From NCBI GenBank assembly GCA_963556145.1, contig OY744469.1, forward strand, positions 620,001 through 684,000: 64,000 nucleotides of DNA, read 5' to 3'. Below, piece after piece: positions 51,771 through 63,110 of the stretch. Position 1 is the stretch's first letter; each line of letters starts with the position of its first letter. Position numbers and translations under genes: made by a program. Under the pieces are notes generated by a model. That model saw nothing but the letters and a program-made list of their open reading frames with translations. It ran no database searches and was not told where the DNA came from. Origin of the DNA: Hygrocybe punicea. Lineage: Eukaryota; Basidiomycota; Agaricomycetes; Agaricales; Hygrophoraceae.

Positions 51771-53488
51771 AGTGGTTCAAGTTTAAATCAACCCAGGTCA
51801 CCAATTACAACCCGACTTCGGTCACACACTCGAACTCTTCAAGAAGAACTATCACTCTCGGTTAACGACCCTACTAACCAAGAAGAAGTTTTATTTGATG
51901 TACCCGATCACTTAGGTTCACATATTGCACACCTGCTTGTGTCCGGCACAGGTACACCTTTATTTACTCCGTCCAATAGTCCGGAGCCTATCGCCCTACC
52001 TTTCGAAATCCTGATCATCCACGTCTCTTCGGACGAATCTTCCAAATTAAGCTCTCCGCCTTCTATGCCCACTTCCTCGTCTTCTGTTCAACAACAATCA
52101 GTTTCCGCATTTAGTACCATTCTGTCCATCGCTCCGTCTTCATCATCGTCTTCCGATCCTGTCCCAACATCTAGTATTGTTTTGTCCGTATCTTCGATCT
52201 CGCCGTCCACGAATTCCAGTACTCCGCTTTCCGATTTGTCCAATCTCGGGATCACATCCCCATTAGTATTTGCATCATTGATCCCGGTTCCCGTTGTTCC
52301 TATCCCATCCACTTCCAATCCTTCTACATCTTCGGTTTCTAAACCTAAAACAAGTATGACTACCACCCGTCAAATGCCTACGCGTGGCCATGCCACGGCC
52401 CTGACCTTCGATGGGAACCCGTTAAACCTTAAACGATTCTTTGATGAGGTCGATCTCTTAGCCGACGAGGCTAAATTGGACGGAAAAGGCAAAATAAAAC
52501 ACAGTCTCCGGTATGCCAGCATAGCCAACTTCGAAATTTGGGATCATTTACCAACAGCAGCCGGTGACAATTTCGCGGATTTCCGAAAAGCAGTGATAGA
52601 ATTATACCCCGGTGCTGAAGACGATTGTCGGTACTCGGTAGCGGATCTCGACTGCCTCACTATTACACAAGCCCAGCATGGTATCCGCACTCGCACTGAG
52701 TTAGGCGAATATTATAGAGAGTTCTTCCGTGTCGCGGGTTTTCTGCTGGACAAAAGACGCATCTCAGAACGAGAACGAGATCTGGCATACGAAGCTGGGT
52801 TCAACCCTGAGCTCAAACAATGGGTCAAAACAAGGATGCAGTACAGCAACCCCAACCACTTCCATGACGATCCCTATAATTACAAAGAATTCCATGATTG
52901 CGCTCATTTCCTGTTAGCCGGTACCGCGGCCAATCAAGGGTCCTACACCTGTTCCACATATACCCAGCCAACTCCTGAACCCATCATACCAAAAATTGAA
53001 CCCACCGATAATGGCATGGCTGATCTTATGCGGCTTATGACACAGCAAATCGCTATGCTGACCCAGACCATGGCCGCTCAACAGTCACGTCTGAATCCTG
53101 CACCACATTTTCCTCCACCACGTCCTATTGAGAACGGTTCCGCTCCGCCTCCGACGGAAAAGTGTTGTAACTTTTGTCACGATCCGATGCACCTTATTCT
53201 GCAGTGCCCTCATGTCGATCAGTACATTTGTGATGGGAAGTGTATCTGCAATGAGGCCGGTCGTGTCATCCTACCCAACAGGTACTTCATCCCTCGTCAC
53301 ATTGTCGGTCGGACCCTGCGAGAGCACTTCGACCTTTGGCATGCCCAGAATCCTGGACAGAAAGCTCCGGTTACGAACCAGTGTGACCCGCCTCCTCATA
53401 TGAAGGTCAACATCGTGGAAGTTGTTGAAACGCCACAAAACGACCCCCTCCCGTTCGTTAACGAGGTCTATCACTCCACGGTCCAAGG

Positions 53489-53808
53489 TAGGGAAATGCA
53501 GGGGTAATCCCAGGATACATTTGTCTGTATCCGTACTCGTACTCCCCACAGATACGGATTCAATATCCACGAATTTTACCCACGGATTCCCGATCAAAAT
53601 GAGCCGGAGATCATCCGAAACGGTCAAGAATTGACTGAGATAGAGTCCAATCAATGTTTAGTCTCTATCTCAGTCAATTCTTGACCGTTTTGGATGATCT
53701 CTGGCTCATTTTGAAGCCCACGGATACGAGAATCTGTATCCGTACTCATGCTTTTAAGAGTATGGATACCTGCGGAAAAGGATTTACCCTTATCCCTGCA
53801 TTTCCCTA
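53489..53808. mobile_element. 320-bp hAT-type MITE, copy B
   Basis: Flanked by GTCCAAGG on both sides (53481-53488, 53809-53816); ends TAGGGAAATGCAGGG and CCCTGCATTTCCCTA. Central hairpin around AGTCCAATCAATGTTTAGT. Nearly identical to copy A at 34967, in opposite orientation. As it sits in the Gypsy gag, it moved after that element inserted. Confidence 0.95.
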
Positions 53809-53862
53809 GTCCAAGGCCATGAGTGTGTACAGGATAAAGGCGACCTTGACGAGGAAATCCAG

Positions 53863-55661
53863 GTGCTGGAAGCAGAGCTTCAGAAGGCTAAAAACAAGCG
53901 TGTCCGATTCGACAGAGTGGAGATTCCTTCATATCTCTCGTCGAAAGGAAAAGGAAAAGCATCCACTCCGACTTCTGCATCCATTCCTTCCTTCCCTTCC
54001 ATTTCTATCGATCCTCCGGTACCCGGCCCATCTTCCGCACAAACGCACATTCCTTCCACTGTTAGGGCTTCTATTCCACAGACACCTGCTCCACAGACCG
54101 GCCCCTACCCAACCAGTCCGCAATACCATTACCAGGCTCCTGTCGAAGATGCTCGTCTTGCGAAATCCGTGGCCAGTTGGGCTCTCAATACGGAAATAAG
54201 GGTTTCTCAATGTGAACTATTGGCTATAGCACTGGATATTCGCTGTCATTTCAAGGAAATCACTACGTCGAAAAAGATTCCTAACGAAATGAATCCAGCA
54301 CAAGTTTTTCATCAAGCCATGACAGGTAATGTCCTGACCCGCCCTTGTGACAACTGCCATGAAAATATTCCCCTCATTGTCGCTGATAATGCTGTACCTC
54401 TTCGTTCTATTTATCCGCTCATCAATGGAAAATACTGGTTTGAATGTGTTGTGGATGGGGGATCTATGATCATCGGTATGCGCCATGATTTATGGAACAA
54501 ACTCGGCCTCGGATTGCAAAACCACAAACTTGTCCTACAATCCGCCAACTCCATGGACAACGACACTCTCGGCCGGATCGCAAATCTCCGCTTTGGGTTT
54601 GGAGAATTTGATATCTTCCTACAGGTTCAAGTCATCGAGGACACCCCATATGAGGTCTTGCTCGGCCGACCGTTCGCTACCCTCACCAATCTCGTCACAA
54701 AGGATTTCCACGACGGAAATCAAATCATCACACTCACTGATCCGAATTCGGGTGCTGTTGTTACCATACCAACTGTGGAACATAACGAGAGAGAACGTCG
54801 TGCCCGATCTGATACCAGGAAACCGGGTTTTTGATTATTGAGGAGTTGGACACATTCCGAGGAGATGTCGCACCTACGAATGATATGCCGGAACTCACAC
54901 GTGACCCGATCTGTTCTCATGACACCCTTCCCGATTCTGTTCCACCTTCGCCTCCTGATCCCCCTTTCGATCCGTTGTCATATTTCCATTTTGATTCCTC
55001 TTCATCCTCTCCAGAGGAAATTTGTTTCACATTCGAACTCGACTTTTCGTCAAATCCGCCGTCTTCTACTGTGGATGCGGTATCGTTATTATCCACTCTC
55101 CATTCTCACCTTGTAAAATTATCTTTGGAGACTAAGCCTGTACATAATGTATTTCAGGTCAACGCAGACTCGCCCAAACGCGATTTAAAAGGGGTCGTTA
55201 TCCGGAGAAAATACAAGCAGGTCGCAAACAGAGTCCATCCTATTTCCACTACCCTTCCCAACAAATATAGGATTACTCGAAACATAACTGGCGATCCCCT
55301 TGCCGACCTACCCACGCTCCCGACTCACCCGCCCGATTTTACACCCAGAACCCGATATACTCAGGAACGCCACGACAAATATAAAATTAACCCAGATGGA
55401 TTTTTGTGGTCGGAAGAGGAAAAGCTCGGCCAATTTGTGATCAAAGCCCAAGAAGCCGCATTCGCCTGGAACGAATCCGAGAAGGGACAATTCAATACTG
55501 ACTACTTCCCACCAGTCCATATCCCTACCGTTCCTCACACACCATGGGTTCACAAGAACATTCCTATTCCACCCAGAATTCCAGCGGAAGTCGTACGGAT
55601 TATAAAAGATAAGATTGCCACCGGTACCTATGAACCTTCCAACTCCTCCTACCGATCATGA
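53863..55661 (+). pseudogene. Protease and linker to reverse transcriptase
   Basis: 53863-54834 contains an aspartic protease (YWFECVVDGGSMIIGMR active site, TPYEVLLGRPFATLTNLV). A frame change near 54834 leads into 54831-55661, which carries the linker and the start of the reverse transcriptase (VNADSPKRDLKGVVIRRKYK, PPRIPAEVVRIIKDKIATGT). This ends in TGA at 55659-55661, where relatives have Arg (SYRS then WFCVIKKDG), a likely CGA to TGA change. Confidence 0.8.
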
Positions 55662-57023
55662 TGGTTTTGTGTCATCAAGAAAGACGGTCTTAGTTTACGG
55701 ATAGTTCACGACTTACAACCGCTCAACGCTGTCACAATCTGGGATCCTGCGGTTCCTCCTATGACGGAACAACTAGCGAAGTCATTTGGCGGACACTCTT
55801 GCTATGGAACGTTGGACCTTTTCATTTCTTTCGACCAGCGGCTAGTGCATCCGGATTCCCATGATTACATGACCTTCCAGTCTCCGCTTGGTACCCTCCG
55901 TCTTACACACATTGCAATGGGATACACAAATTCCCCTCAGATCATGCACGGGGATACCACTTACATATTACGCGACGAGATCCCGCACGTCACGATTCCG
56001 TTTGTCGATGACATTCCGCTTAAAGGCCCTCCGACCCGTTACGAGTTACCTGATGGAGGTTATGAGACCATACCGGAAAATGACGGAATTCGACGGCTTG
56101 TATGGGAATATTTCCAAGGCGTTAATCACGTGCTGCAACGGTTCCGCTATATCGGGGGAACGTTCAACGGGAAGAAGCTCGAGCTTTGTCTCCCAACCGT
56201 TGTTGTTGTCGGACATACATGCACTTACAATGGACGTGTTGCTGACCCTGGCAAAGTCCAGAAAATATCCGACTGGCCTCTACCTAAAAACGCAATGGAT
56301 ATACGCACGTTTCTTGGAACTTGCAGGCTTATGCTAATATTTATCAAAGATTTTGCTATGCACGCCTGACCCTTGGTCTACCTTATGTGGAAAGGTGTGC
56401 CCTTTGTCTTTCAGAATGCAGAACAAGCCGCTGTCGACTTCTTGAAACATGCCGTTGTCACATCCCCCACTTTACGTGCCATCGACTATGAAAAAGATTG
56501 GGAGGTTATCTTAGCCGTTGATTCGTCAGTTATTGGTGTCGGATTCATTCTTATGCAAATCGGCCATGACGGCAAGCGTTACCCCAGCCGCTTCGGCTCT
56601 ATCACTTGGAATGATCGCGAGTCCCAGTATTCCCAGTCAAAGCTGGAACTATTTGGCCTCTTCCGCGCCCTACGGTACTTTCGAGTGTTCATCATTGGTG
56701 TTCATGATTTGACCGTCAAGGTCGACGCTAAATACATCAAGGGGATGTTAAACAATCCGGATATCCAGACTAACGCGACAATCAACTGGTGGATTGCAGG
56801 CATTCTGCTTTTCAACTTCAGACTCGTCCATGTACCGGCTTCCGAGCATTCCGCTGCCGACGGACTATCCCGCCGGCCTGCAGCCGAAACCGACGCACCC
56901 GATACCAATGATTTCGAAGAATGGATTCATAAGTCATATGGTTTTTATATGGAATCCACCAACTACAGGCCTCCTCGACGTAGCCCATCCACTCGCGTCC
57001 TATGTACGACATGCAAATCCTGA
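55662..57023 (+). pseudogene. Reverse transcriptase and RNase H
   Basis: LRIVHDLQPLNAVTIWDPAV, TLDLFISFDQRLVHPDSHDY, FVDD (nt 56001-56012) and WPLPKNAMDIRTFLGTC are typical Gypsy reverse transcriptase. TGA at 56367-56369 replaces a probable Trp before PLVYLMWKGVPF. RNase H follows (VILAVDSSVIGVGFILMQIG, SQSKLELFGLFRALRYFR, VHVPASEHSAADGLSRRP). The catalytic box is intact, but the stops block a full polyprotein. Confidence 0.85.
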
Positions 57024-57047
57024 AATAATGAAAGAAACCCGGTAGTC

Positions 57048-58468
57048 GTGTACTCTGTAGAACAAACCAATGCCGACATTCCCCGGACAGCAGGCGCTGT
57101 TGCCACTGATGATCAGGTCTGCTCCGTTGAACATTTCCTTCAAACACTAGAGCGTCCTACTGGACTTTCCGATCAAAAACTACGCCAATTTATTCGATAT
57201 TCGTTCAAGTTCTTCCTGACCGACGACAAACTTTGGAGAAAAGACGCCCACAGGAAGCACAAGGTTGTGGTACCAGTCGGCAAGCGGCTTCAACTCATCC
57301 GCGAAGTCCACGATTCCCTCGGACACAAGGGTGTGTTTTCCGTTCGAACTCATCTTTTGGATCGGTTTTGGTGGCCGTTCTTGAACCACGACGTCAAATG
57401 GTATGTGCGATCTTGTCACCAGTGTCAGATCCGACAAACACAATACCACCACATTCCACCTATGATTGCAACCCCGGCGACGTTATTCTGCAAGGTCTAT
57501 ATCGATACCATGCATATGCCCCGATCCGGCGGATTCCGCTACATTGTCCAAGCCCGCTGCTCCCTCACGTCGTATCCGGAGTTCCGAATGCTCCGCCAAG
57601 AAACGGGTTCCACCATAGGGGCCTTCATCTTCGAGGAAATACTATGCCGATGGGGTGCTTTAGAAGAAATCGTCACTGATAACGGCCCTCCGTTCGTTGA
57701 TGCACTGAATTATCTCGCGGATCATTCGGTATCCGACATATACGGATTTCCCCCTAGAATTCCCAGGCTAACGGACCTGTCGAGCATCGTCATCGAGATG
57801 TTCATGAAGCAATAATGAAGACATGCACCGGAGATGAGCGGAATTGGCATACTGTAGTACATTCGGTATTTTGGGTGGAACATGTTACAACCCATCGGAG
57901 TTTGGGATACTCGTCATATTACATGGTTCACGGTGTAGAGCCACTCTTCCCATTCGACTTGGCCAAAGCAACATATTTGGTCCCGCCGCAAAACGTTATG
58001 ACGACACTGGAACTTATTGCTCTTCGTGCCCAACAACTGCGCAAGCGACCCGAAGACCTTGACGCCATCAAGAAACATGTGCTGAAGTCCCAGTTCGAAT
58101 CTATCCAACAATTCAAAAATAAATTTGCGACCACGATCAAAGACTACGACTTGCAACCCGGCGACCTGGTACTTGTCCGGAATTCACGTGTCGAAATGTC
58201 CTTGGACCGTAAATCGAAGCCACGTTGGTTTGGCCCGATGATTGTTGTCCGGAAAACAGATGGCCAGTCTTATGTCCTTGCCGAGTTGGACGGGACCGTT
58301 TCTCACACCCATTATGCGGCTTTCTGGCTTATTCCATATCCGAGTCATAGCCGCTCACGACTTTCGATTCCGCTCACAGATATTCTGCATTTCCCAGAGG
58401 ACACGCACATATCCGACTCTCCGACTGACAAGTTGAACGTATCCGGCGAATCTGGTGAAGATGATTAA
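57048..58468 (+). pseudogene. Integrase
   Basis: An HHCC finger (REVHDSLGHKGVFSV ... WYVRSCHQCQ) leads to the core with the first Asp in YIDTMHMP and the second in VTDNGPPF. A 1-nt deletion near 57722 and a TAG at 57755-57757 separate these from the Glu region (GPVE), which is in the frame of 57815-58468. The C-terminal part has DLQPGDLVLVRNSR and KSKPRWFGPMIVVRKTDGQS, the usual GPY/F-like module. No chromodomain seen. Confidence 0.85.
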
Positions 58469-58806
58469 ATCCGTTTTTATCGATCCAGAGGATCTCATCT
58501 AGTGAATCCGGTGGGAGGTTATTGGTTTTTGTTGGACCCTTTTCTGTTTCCGCTCCATTTTCCAAACGAACTCAAATGATGCAACCAGTCCCGATCAACC
58601 CGTGCTTGGACGAGTCTTCGGACTTCAACCTCGCCGGTAGGGACCTAGCTGATTGAGTTTCGCCTTGTTTTATTCTTATTTCTTTTATTTTTCATTTCTT
58701 ATTTTTCGTTCCGAAACATAGTCCTATTGATAAAAAGAGTATAGAAATGTATTTACAAAACACCCTGCCAGACTCCCGACGCGCTTCATCGACAGCCTGT
58801 TCACGC

Positions 58807-60304
58807 TCACTCCTGGGTTTTTACAGCCACGATCTCGAGCTGGGTTAGGAGAAAGGCGTGGTTGGCGCGGATCTGATTGAGCTGTTGGGTGAAAATGGTT
58901 AGATGAGAGTTGACCGACATGGTATATGAGGCGAGCTGTTCCATGGCCGTGGCAATGTCGTTTTGCGACTTGTTGGCGACCTGCCACATATAATTCAGGT
59001 TTTCCTCAATGTCGTCGCTTATCCGGGGTTTCTTTAATATATGTTTCAGGATGACGGGCTCCTTCGGGTCATCTAAATCCGGTTCCGAATCTGGCTCCAC
59101 CTCCGAGAGCGTTCGTTTGCTCGTCGATGGCCCCCTGACTGGGACTTTGCGTTTTACTGGGATCTCCACCATCGGGATGACCTTGCGTTTTACGACCGGG
59201 TTTCGAGCCTTTTCCTTCCCCTTTCGCGTAGTCTTCTTGGCCCCGCCAATCGCACCCCGGGCCGCCAATATACACTTCTTTTTCAACCGCTTGCAGCGTT
59301 TGCAAGTGAATCCCTTGATTCCGCGGCACGCCTCCTTAGTGGTTTCACATCTGTCGCATTGTTGGACACAAAATGGTCTCGTCCACTAGGACAAAAAGTT
59401 TTACGGTTTCCTTGATGCTGGGATAGTGCGGCGACGTACCGTGGTACCCGAGTTGCGAACCTCCTCCCCATCTTTCAAATCCGGGTTCGGGTTGTTATCG
59501 CCCACGGAGAAGTCGTCGAGTTTGTCCGGCGGGCCGCCCTTTTCTTTAATCTGTCTGAGCTGGTCCGACTCCCACTCACCCTCGTCTACCGGGGGTCCTA
59601 CAGCAAAACCGTCTTCATCTTCAAACCCTCCACCGGTTGCCGGCTCGGTTCGCTGAGTTTGGGAAGCCAGTTCGTCCATAAAGAGGCTCCTCAAATCTTC
59701 AGGACCGTCGTTGTATTTGACGTTCCTTCATTGTTGCTCCAGGTGTAGGTCGTCCGCCAGTTGCTGGTGTTTGGCTTTGTGATCTCGCTCGTGGGCCGCC
59801 GCCTCGTCCGCCTTGGCCTCATTTCGTCGGGATGTCTCCTCGAGAGCCGCTGCATCTCTAGCCGCCATTGCCGCAGCTTCAATTCGGTCCTCCTCCTGCT
59901 GCCGGGCCTCGTCAGCCACCTCCCGTTTCTCCTTCTCCCGCTCCCATTTAATGAAGTCCCGATGGGTTTTGATCCAACCCTCAATCTCAACCATTAACTT
60001 GTTGGCGTTCTTCCAGGCGTTAGGTTCCATGATGCCAATCCCGCTGTCTCGGATTTCTGCAATAATTCTGACATAGGTCCACTGCAAGACGTGAGCTAGT
60101 CCACGAGTCATTTTACAATGAGGGGCTACGTACCATAGCTCTTCTCCATCGAGTTACCCACTCCGCTGCCTCGGCCTCCCAACCCTCCTGCATAACTTCA
60201 TGCGCGGTCTCATCAGCCAACTTAACCCTCATCATAGCGGCCGAGAGGTCTGGACGGGTGATGTCGTCGAGGGATCGCAAAAAGTCGTCATACTTGTCGA
60301 CCAT
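58807..60304 (-). pseudogene. Antisense three-exon gene: zinc-cluster (Zn2Cys6-like) protein
   Basis: On the strand opposite to gag-pol, between integrase and 3' LTR. Exon 1 is 60304-60134 (57 codons, ATG), exon 2 60081-59440 (214 codons), exon 3 59385-58807 (193 codons with stop). Introns are 52 and 54 bp with GTACGT donors; all joints are phase 0. Exon 2 has WIKTHRDFIKWEREKEKREV and a long Ala/Glu-rich coiled coil, then an acidic part (FEDEDGFAVGPPVDEGEWES). Exon 3 begins WTRPFCVQQCDRCETTKEAC and RGIKGFTCKRCKRLKKKCIL, spacing CX2CX6CX7CX2CX6C, the pattern of fungal binuclear zinc clusters. Basic residues and a C-terminal coiled coil follow. One in-frame TGA (59728-59730) breaks exon 2. A DNA-binding role is inference. 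Confidence 0.7.
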
Positions 60305-60557
60305 TGTGTGCTTGACTGAGGTGGGTTGTTGAGGAAAGTGATGTCGGACTTCACGCGTAAAATTTTTTATGTGTGGTGTTGTTGTCGCGGTCACATGTTG
60401 TTCGTGTTTGGTGGACGGTACCCGATCAGGTAATACACATTCCCATGGACTCTCGCCCAACGTGCCTCGATGGGCTTTCCGGTACTTCGGGTCCCGCTCC
60501 GGCTCATTCTTGTTGCTACTTCCGACCAACGGATCGACCAGGGATGGTCTTATTCAG

Positions 60558-60572
60558 AAGTGTGGGGGAGAT
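60558..60572 (+). promoter_or_regulatory. Polypurine tract
   Basis: GAAGTGTGGGGGAGA immediately before the 3' LTR, in the expected place for plus-strand priming. Confidence 0.6.
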
Positions 60573-61237
60573 GTAGAGGGCACGGCCCGTCTATGCCCGA
60601 AAACCCAGTATATACGACACAACCCGGACCTGGATCCAACTCCAACTCAACTCCCAACAAACCCGATCGATATACAAATGCAAACCCACCGAACCTGATC
60701 CCGGACCCGACTCACATCACCACGTGACACGCAACCTGACCACGACAGTCTCATCACGACAAACGCGTATCAAATACACCACTACTACGGCTCTCCGAGG
60801 ACCCTATCATGTCTCATAGAAACCTTAGACGATCTGATATATATGTTTATTTATTTTGATAGATACCGCCTCGTCTCCTAACTAGGCTATGTAGGGCATC
60901 GCCTTCACAGTACTATATAATGTACAGTAGTTGTACCAAAAAAAAAAGTTATTACTTCACTCCAAAATCGTCTTAAGATCACTCTTGTATTAGTCCTTTA
61001 TCGTCCTCCCCAACCTATGCCTCCTCATATTCTCGTATTCATCCTACTCGATACCTGACCTACAACTCAACCGGATCTGATCGTATGATCACCCCGGAAC
61101 CCGACCCAACCGACCGGACAAGACTTAGTCTTACCTGGAAACCACTTACGCGACCCGGATTACCTGACTTACCACTCCACTGATCATCCCCTTTTGGTAG
61201 ATTCCATTCCGGATCTACCCCGAGACTCGCCATCACA
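60573..61237 (+). repeat. 3' LTR
   Basis: Matches 51072-51751 with scattered substitutions, mostly C/T or G/A, and lacks the 17-bp insertion. Confidence 0.9.
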
Positions 61238-62296
61238 ACATCACTTTCATGTAGACATTGGAGGCCAAATTCACAAGATCCTATTTCTGTCTATTTGGAC
61301 GATGCTGCTGTAATATCAAGGAAATCGCAAGTACATCGGTCGGTCTCCTGCGGGGCTAATAGGAGAACTCATTTCTCAGAACTAACTCAACCGATCTTGT
61401 CAATTGTTTGCACCAAGACCCAACTTACATCAGCATTGGTGTGCAGGCTGAATGTATATGCAAAGTCACATACTGTCGGAGTTCATGAAGCTGGTCACTG
61501 GCTACTGGGTCACACTCCGTTTTCCACCATTCTGAGGCACTTTTATCCCATTCAAAAATGATAATAGTGAACTAATACATGTGGACTAGTTACCTGTCAA
61601 TTTTGACCCAGATCCGTTTAGTATTTCATGAGCTAGACCGCTGCTGATTGTTGTTGACCTGTGTTTGGCTACCTCAGACACGTATCATGTCATCACTATG
61701 CCGCATCATTGTGTCTTCGTCCCATTCCACTTGCTCCCCCAGTGGGGGAGAACCCCCACATCCTCCATTGCTGCCTGGATGCTGCAATTTCCGTTCGAAT
61801 TTCTCGTTTTATTGTTACCTTTGCTCCTTACTACCGATGTCGACCGTAGGAAAGTGAGGGGGTGTATGGCACGTTCTGGCAACAATTTCGGCTGGTCCTT
61901 TTGGTGAGTGATAACACATCTGTAGGGCTTGTCTAATGTGTCTATCTTATATTTTTAGTGATTTTTTTTACGCTTGAAAGTCACCCACCGCTCAGCACCT
62001 TCTTATCAGTCAATCGATCGCTATGATGGCCATGCCTCTGCCTTGAGCAAAAATCTCTCAATCCTGACCAATCATAGGTTCAAACCATCATTTTTATTGA
62101 GGGTTTGTTGATTATCTACATTATCTCGGCAATCGCCAACCTTGAACAGCCTTGGTCCTTCCGTTTCATGTCCTTGCGACTACCTGCTGGTCCGCAGTGC
62201 TCAAACCTATATATTTTTTGTGTTCATGCCTTCCCGTCCCACAATGCCTTCCTTTCGCCTTCCCATCCTGCAGCGCCTTCCTTTCACTTTCCCATA
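61238..62296. other. Region between Gypsy element and pogo transposase
   Basis: No gene recognised. It would include the 5' flank of the transposase gene at 62297; no terminal repeat of that transposon was identified. Confidence 0.4.
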
Positions 62297-62916
62297 ATGC
62301 TATCTCCACCCATCCCGACCTCGCCTGTCGCCCCATCCTCACCTGTCACCCCAACCTCTGACGATGCACCAGACATAGCATCTCTTCCACAAGAAGAACA
62401 TATTTTGATGGCTTTAACGGCCATTGCCGAAGCTGGGACACGACCTAATGGCCTCCCGACTCTTTCGCTTTGGGAAGCCGCGAAGGCCTTTGGTGTACCA
62501 AGGAGCACCCTTACTGGCCGTTTTCACGGTGTCCAAACCCGCAAATCGGCCCACGCTCATCAACAGAAGCTCGCGCCAGCCCAGGAAGCCGTCCTTGTTG
62601 AATGGATAAAGGTCATGGGCCAGCGAGGAATACTGGTGACACCCAGTATCCTGCAAGACTATGCATCTGACATATGTGGGAAAGCGGTTGGTGCTTCGTG
62701 GGGAAAATGGACAACGTCATTGGAACAGTGCCGTGCACGATCGTTAAACCGTGCCGTTGTTAGTGAATGGCACGGGTCTACCGCGGGTTTTTTTCCGCGA
62801 CCCGTACCCGTACCCGTCATTACCCGTACCCGTTGCCATGGGTACGGGTTTGCAGGGGTTTCATCCGTGGGTCTTCAGTGGTGTCCGGGTGGTGGCACAC
62901 TACCATTCTCCCAGTT

Positions 62917-62971
62917 ACCTCGCGGTTGCAGCGCCAACGTCAATTGACGTGGCGGTGCGCATCCACGAGGT
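62917..62971. repeat. 55-bp CAATTG palindrome, copy 10
   Basis: ACCTCGCGGTTGCAGCGCC...ACGTCAA faces TTGACGTGG...CATCCACGAGGT. The plus frame ends QLPRGCSANVN and the minus frame YLVDAHRHVN, both with TGA at the dyad. Confidence 0.9.
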
Positions 62972-63055
62972 ACGTTGGTGGTGGGTTGCAGGGGTTAATC
63001 CGCGGGTCTGCAGTTGTGTCCGGGTGGTGTTGGGCACACCACCATCCTCCCGGTT

Positions 63056-63110
63056 ACCTCACGGTTGCAGCGCCGACGTCAATTGACGTCGCGGTGCGCA
63101 TCCGCGAGGT
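63056..63110. repeat. 55-bp CAATTG palindrome, copy 11
   Basis: ACCTCACGGTTGCAGCGCCG...ACGTCAA faces TTGACGTCGCGG...ATCCGCGAGGT. Frames RLPHGCSADVN (plus) and HLADAHRDVN (minus) both end at the dyad. It is a 139-bp-spaced duplicate of copy 10. Confidence 0.9.

Larger units (their letters stand above)
51754..53863 (+). pseudogene. Gag of the Gypsy element, split by a MITE
   Basis: The frame is open from the LTR; the first in-frame ATG is at 52065. A Ser/Thr/Pro-rich N-terminus is followed by a retrotransposon Gag domain (ATALTFDGNPLNLKRFFDEV, RKAVIELYPGAEDD, LGEYYREFFRVAGFL) and a CCHC zinc knuckle (CNFCHDPMHLILQC, about nt 53166-53207). A 320-bp MITE interrupts it at 53489; without it the frame continues VQGHECVQDKGDLDEEIQVL into the protease region. 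Gag would form the particle and bind element RNA. Confidence 0.85.
51072..61237 (+). mobile_element. Ty3/Gypsy LTR retrotransposon with antisense gene
   Basis: Direct LTRs of 680 and 665 bp (TGT...ACA) enclose Gag, protease, reverse transcriptase, RNase H and integrase in Ty3/Gypsy order, then 2.1 kb of antisense coding. A primer site follows the 5' LTR, and a purine tract precedes the 3' LTR. The 4-bp flanks ACGT/ACAT fit a target duplication with one change. LTRs differ by a 17-bp insertion and a few substitutions, so the insertion is fairly young, yet the polyprotein has several stops and a MITE insertion. Confidence 0.9.
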
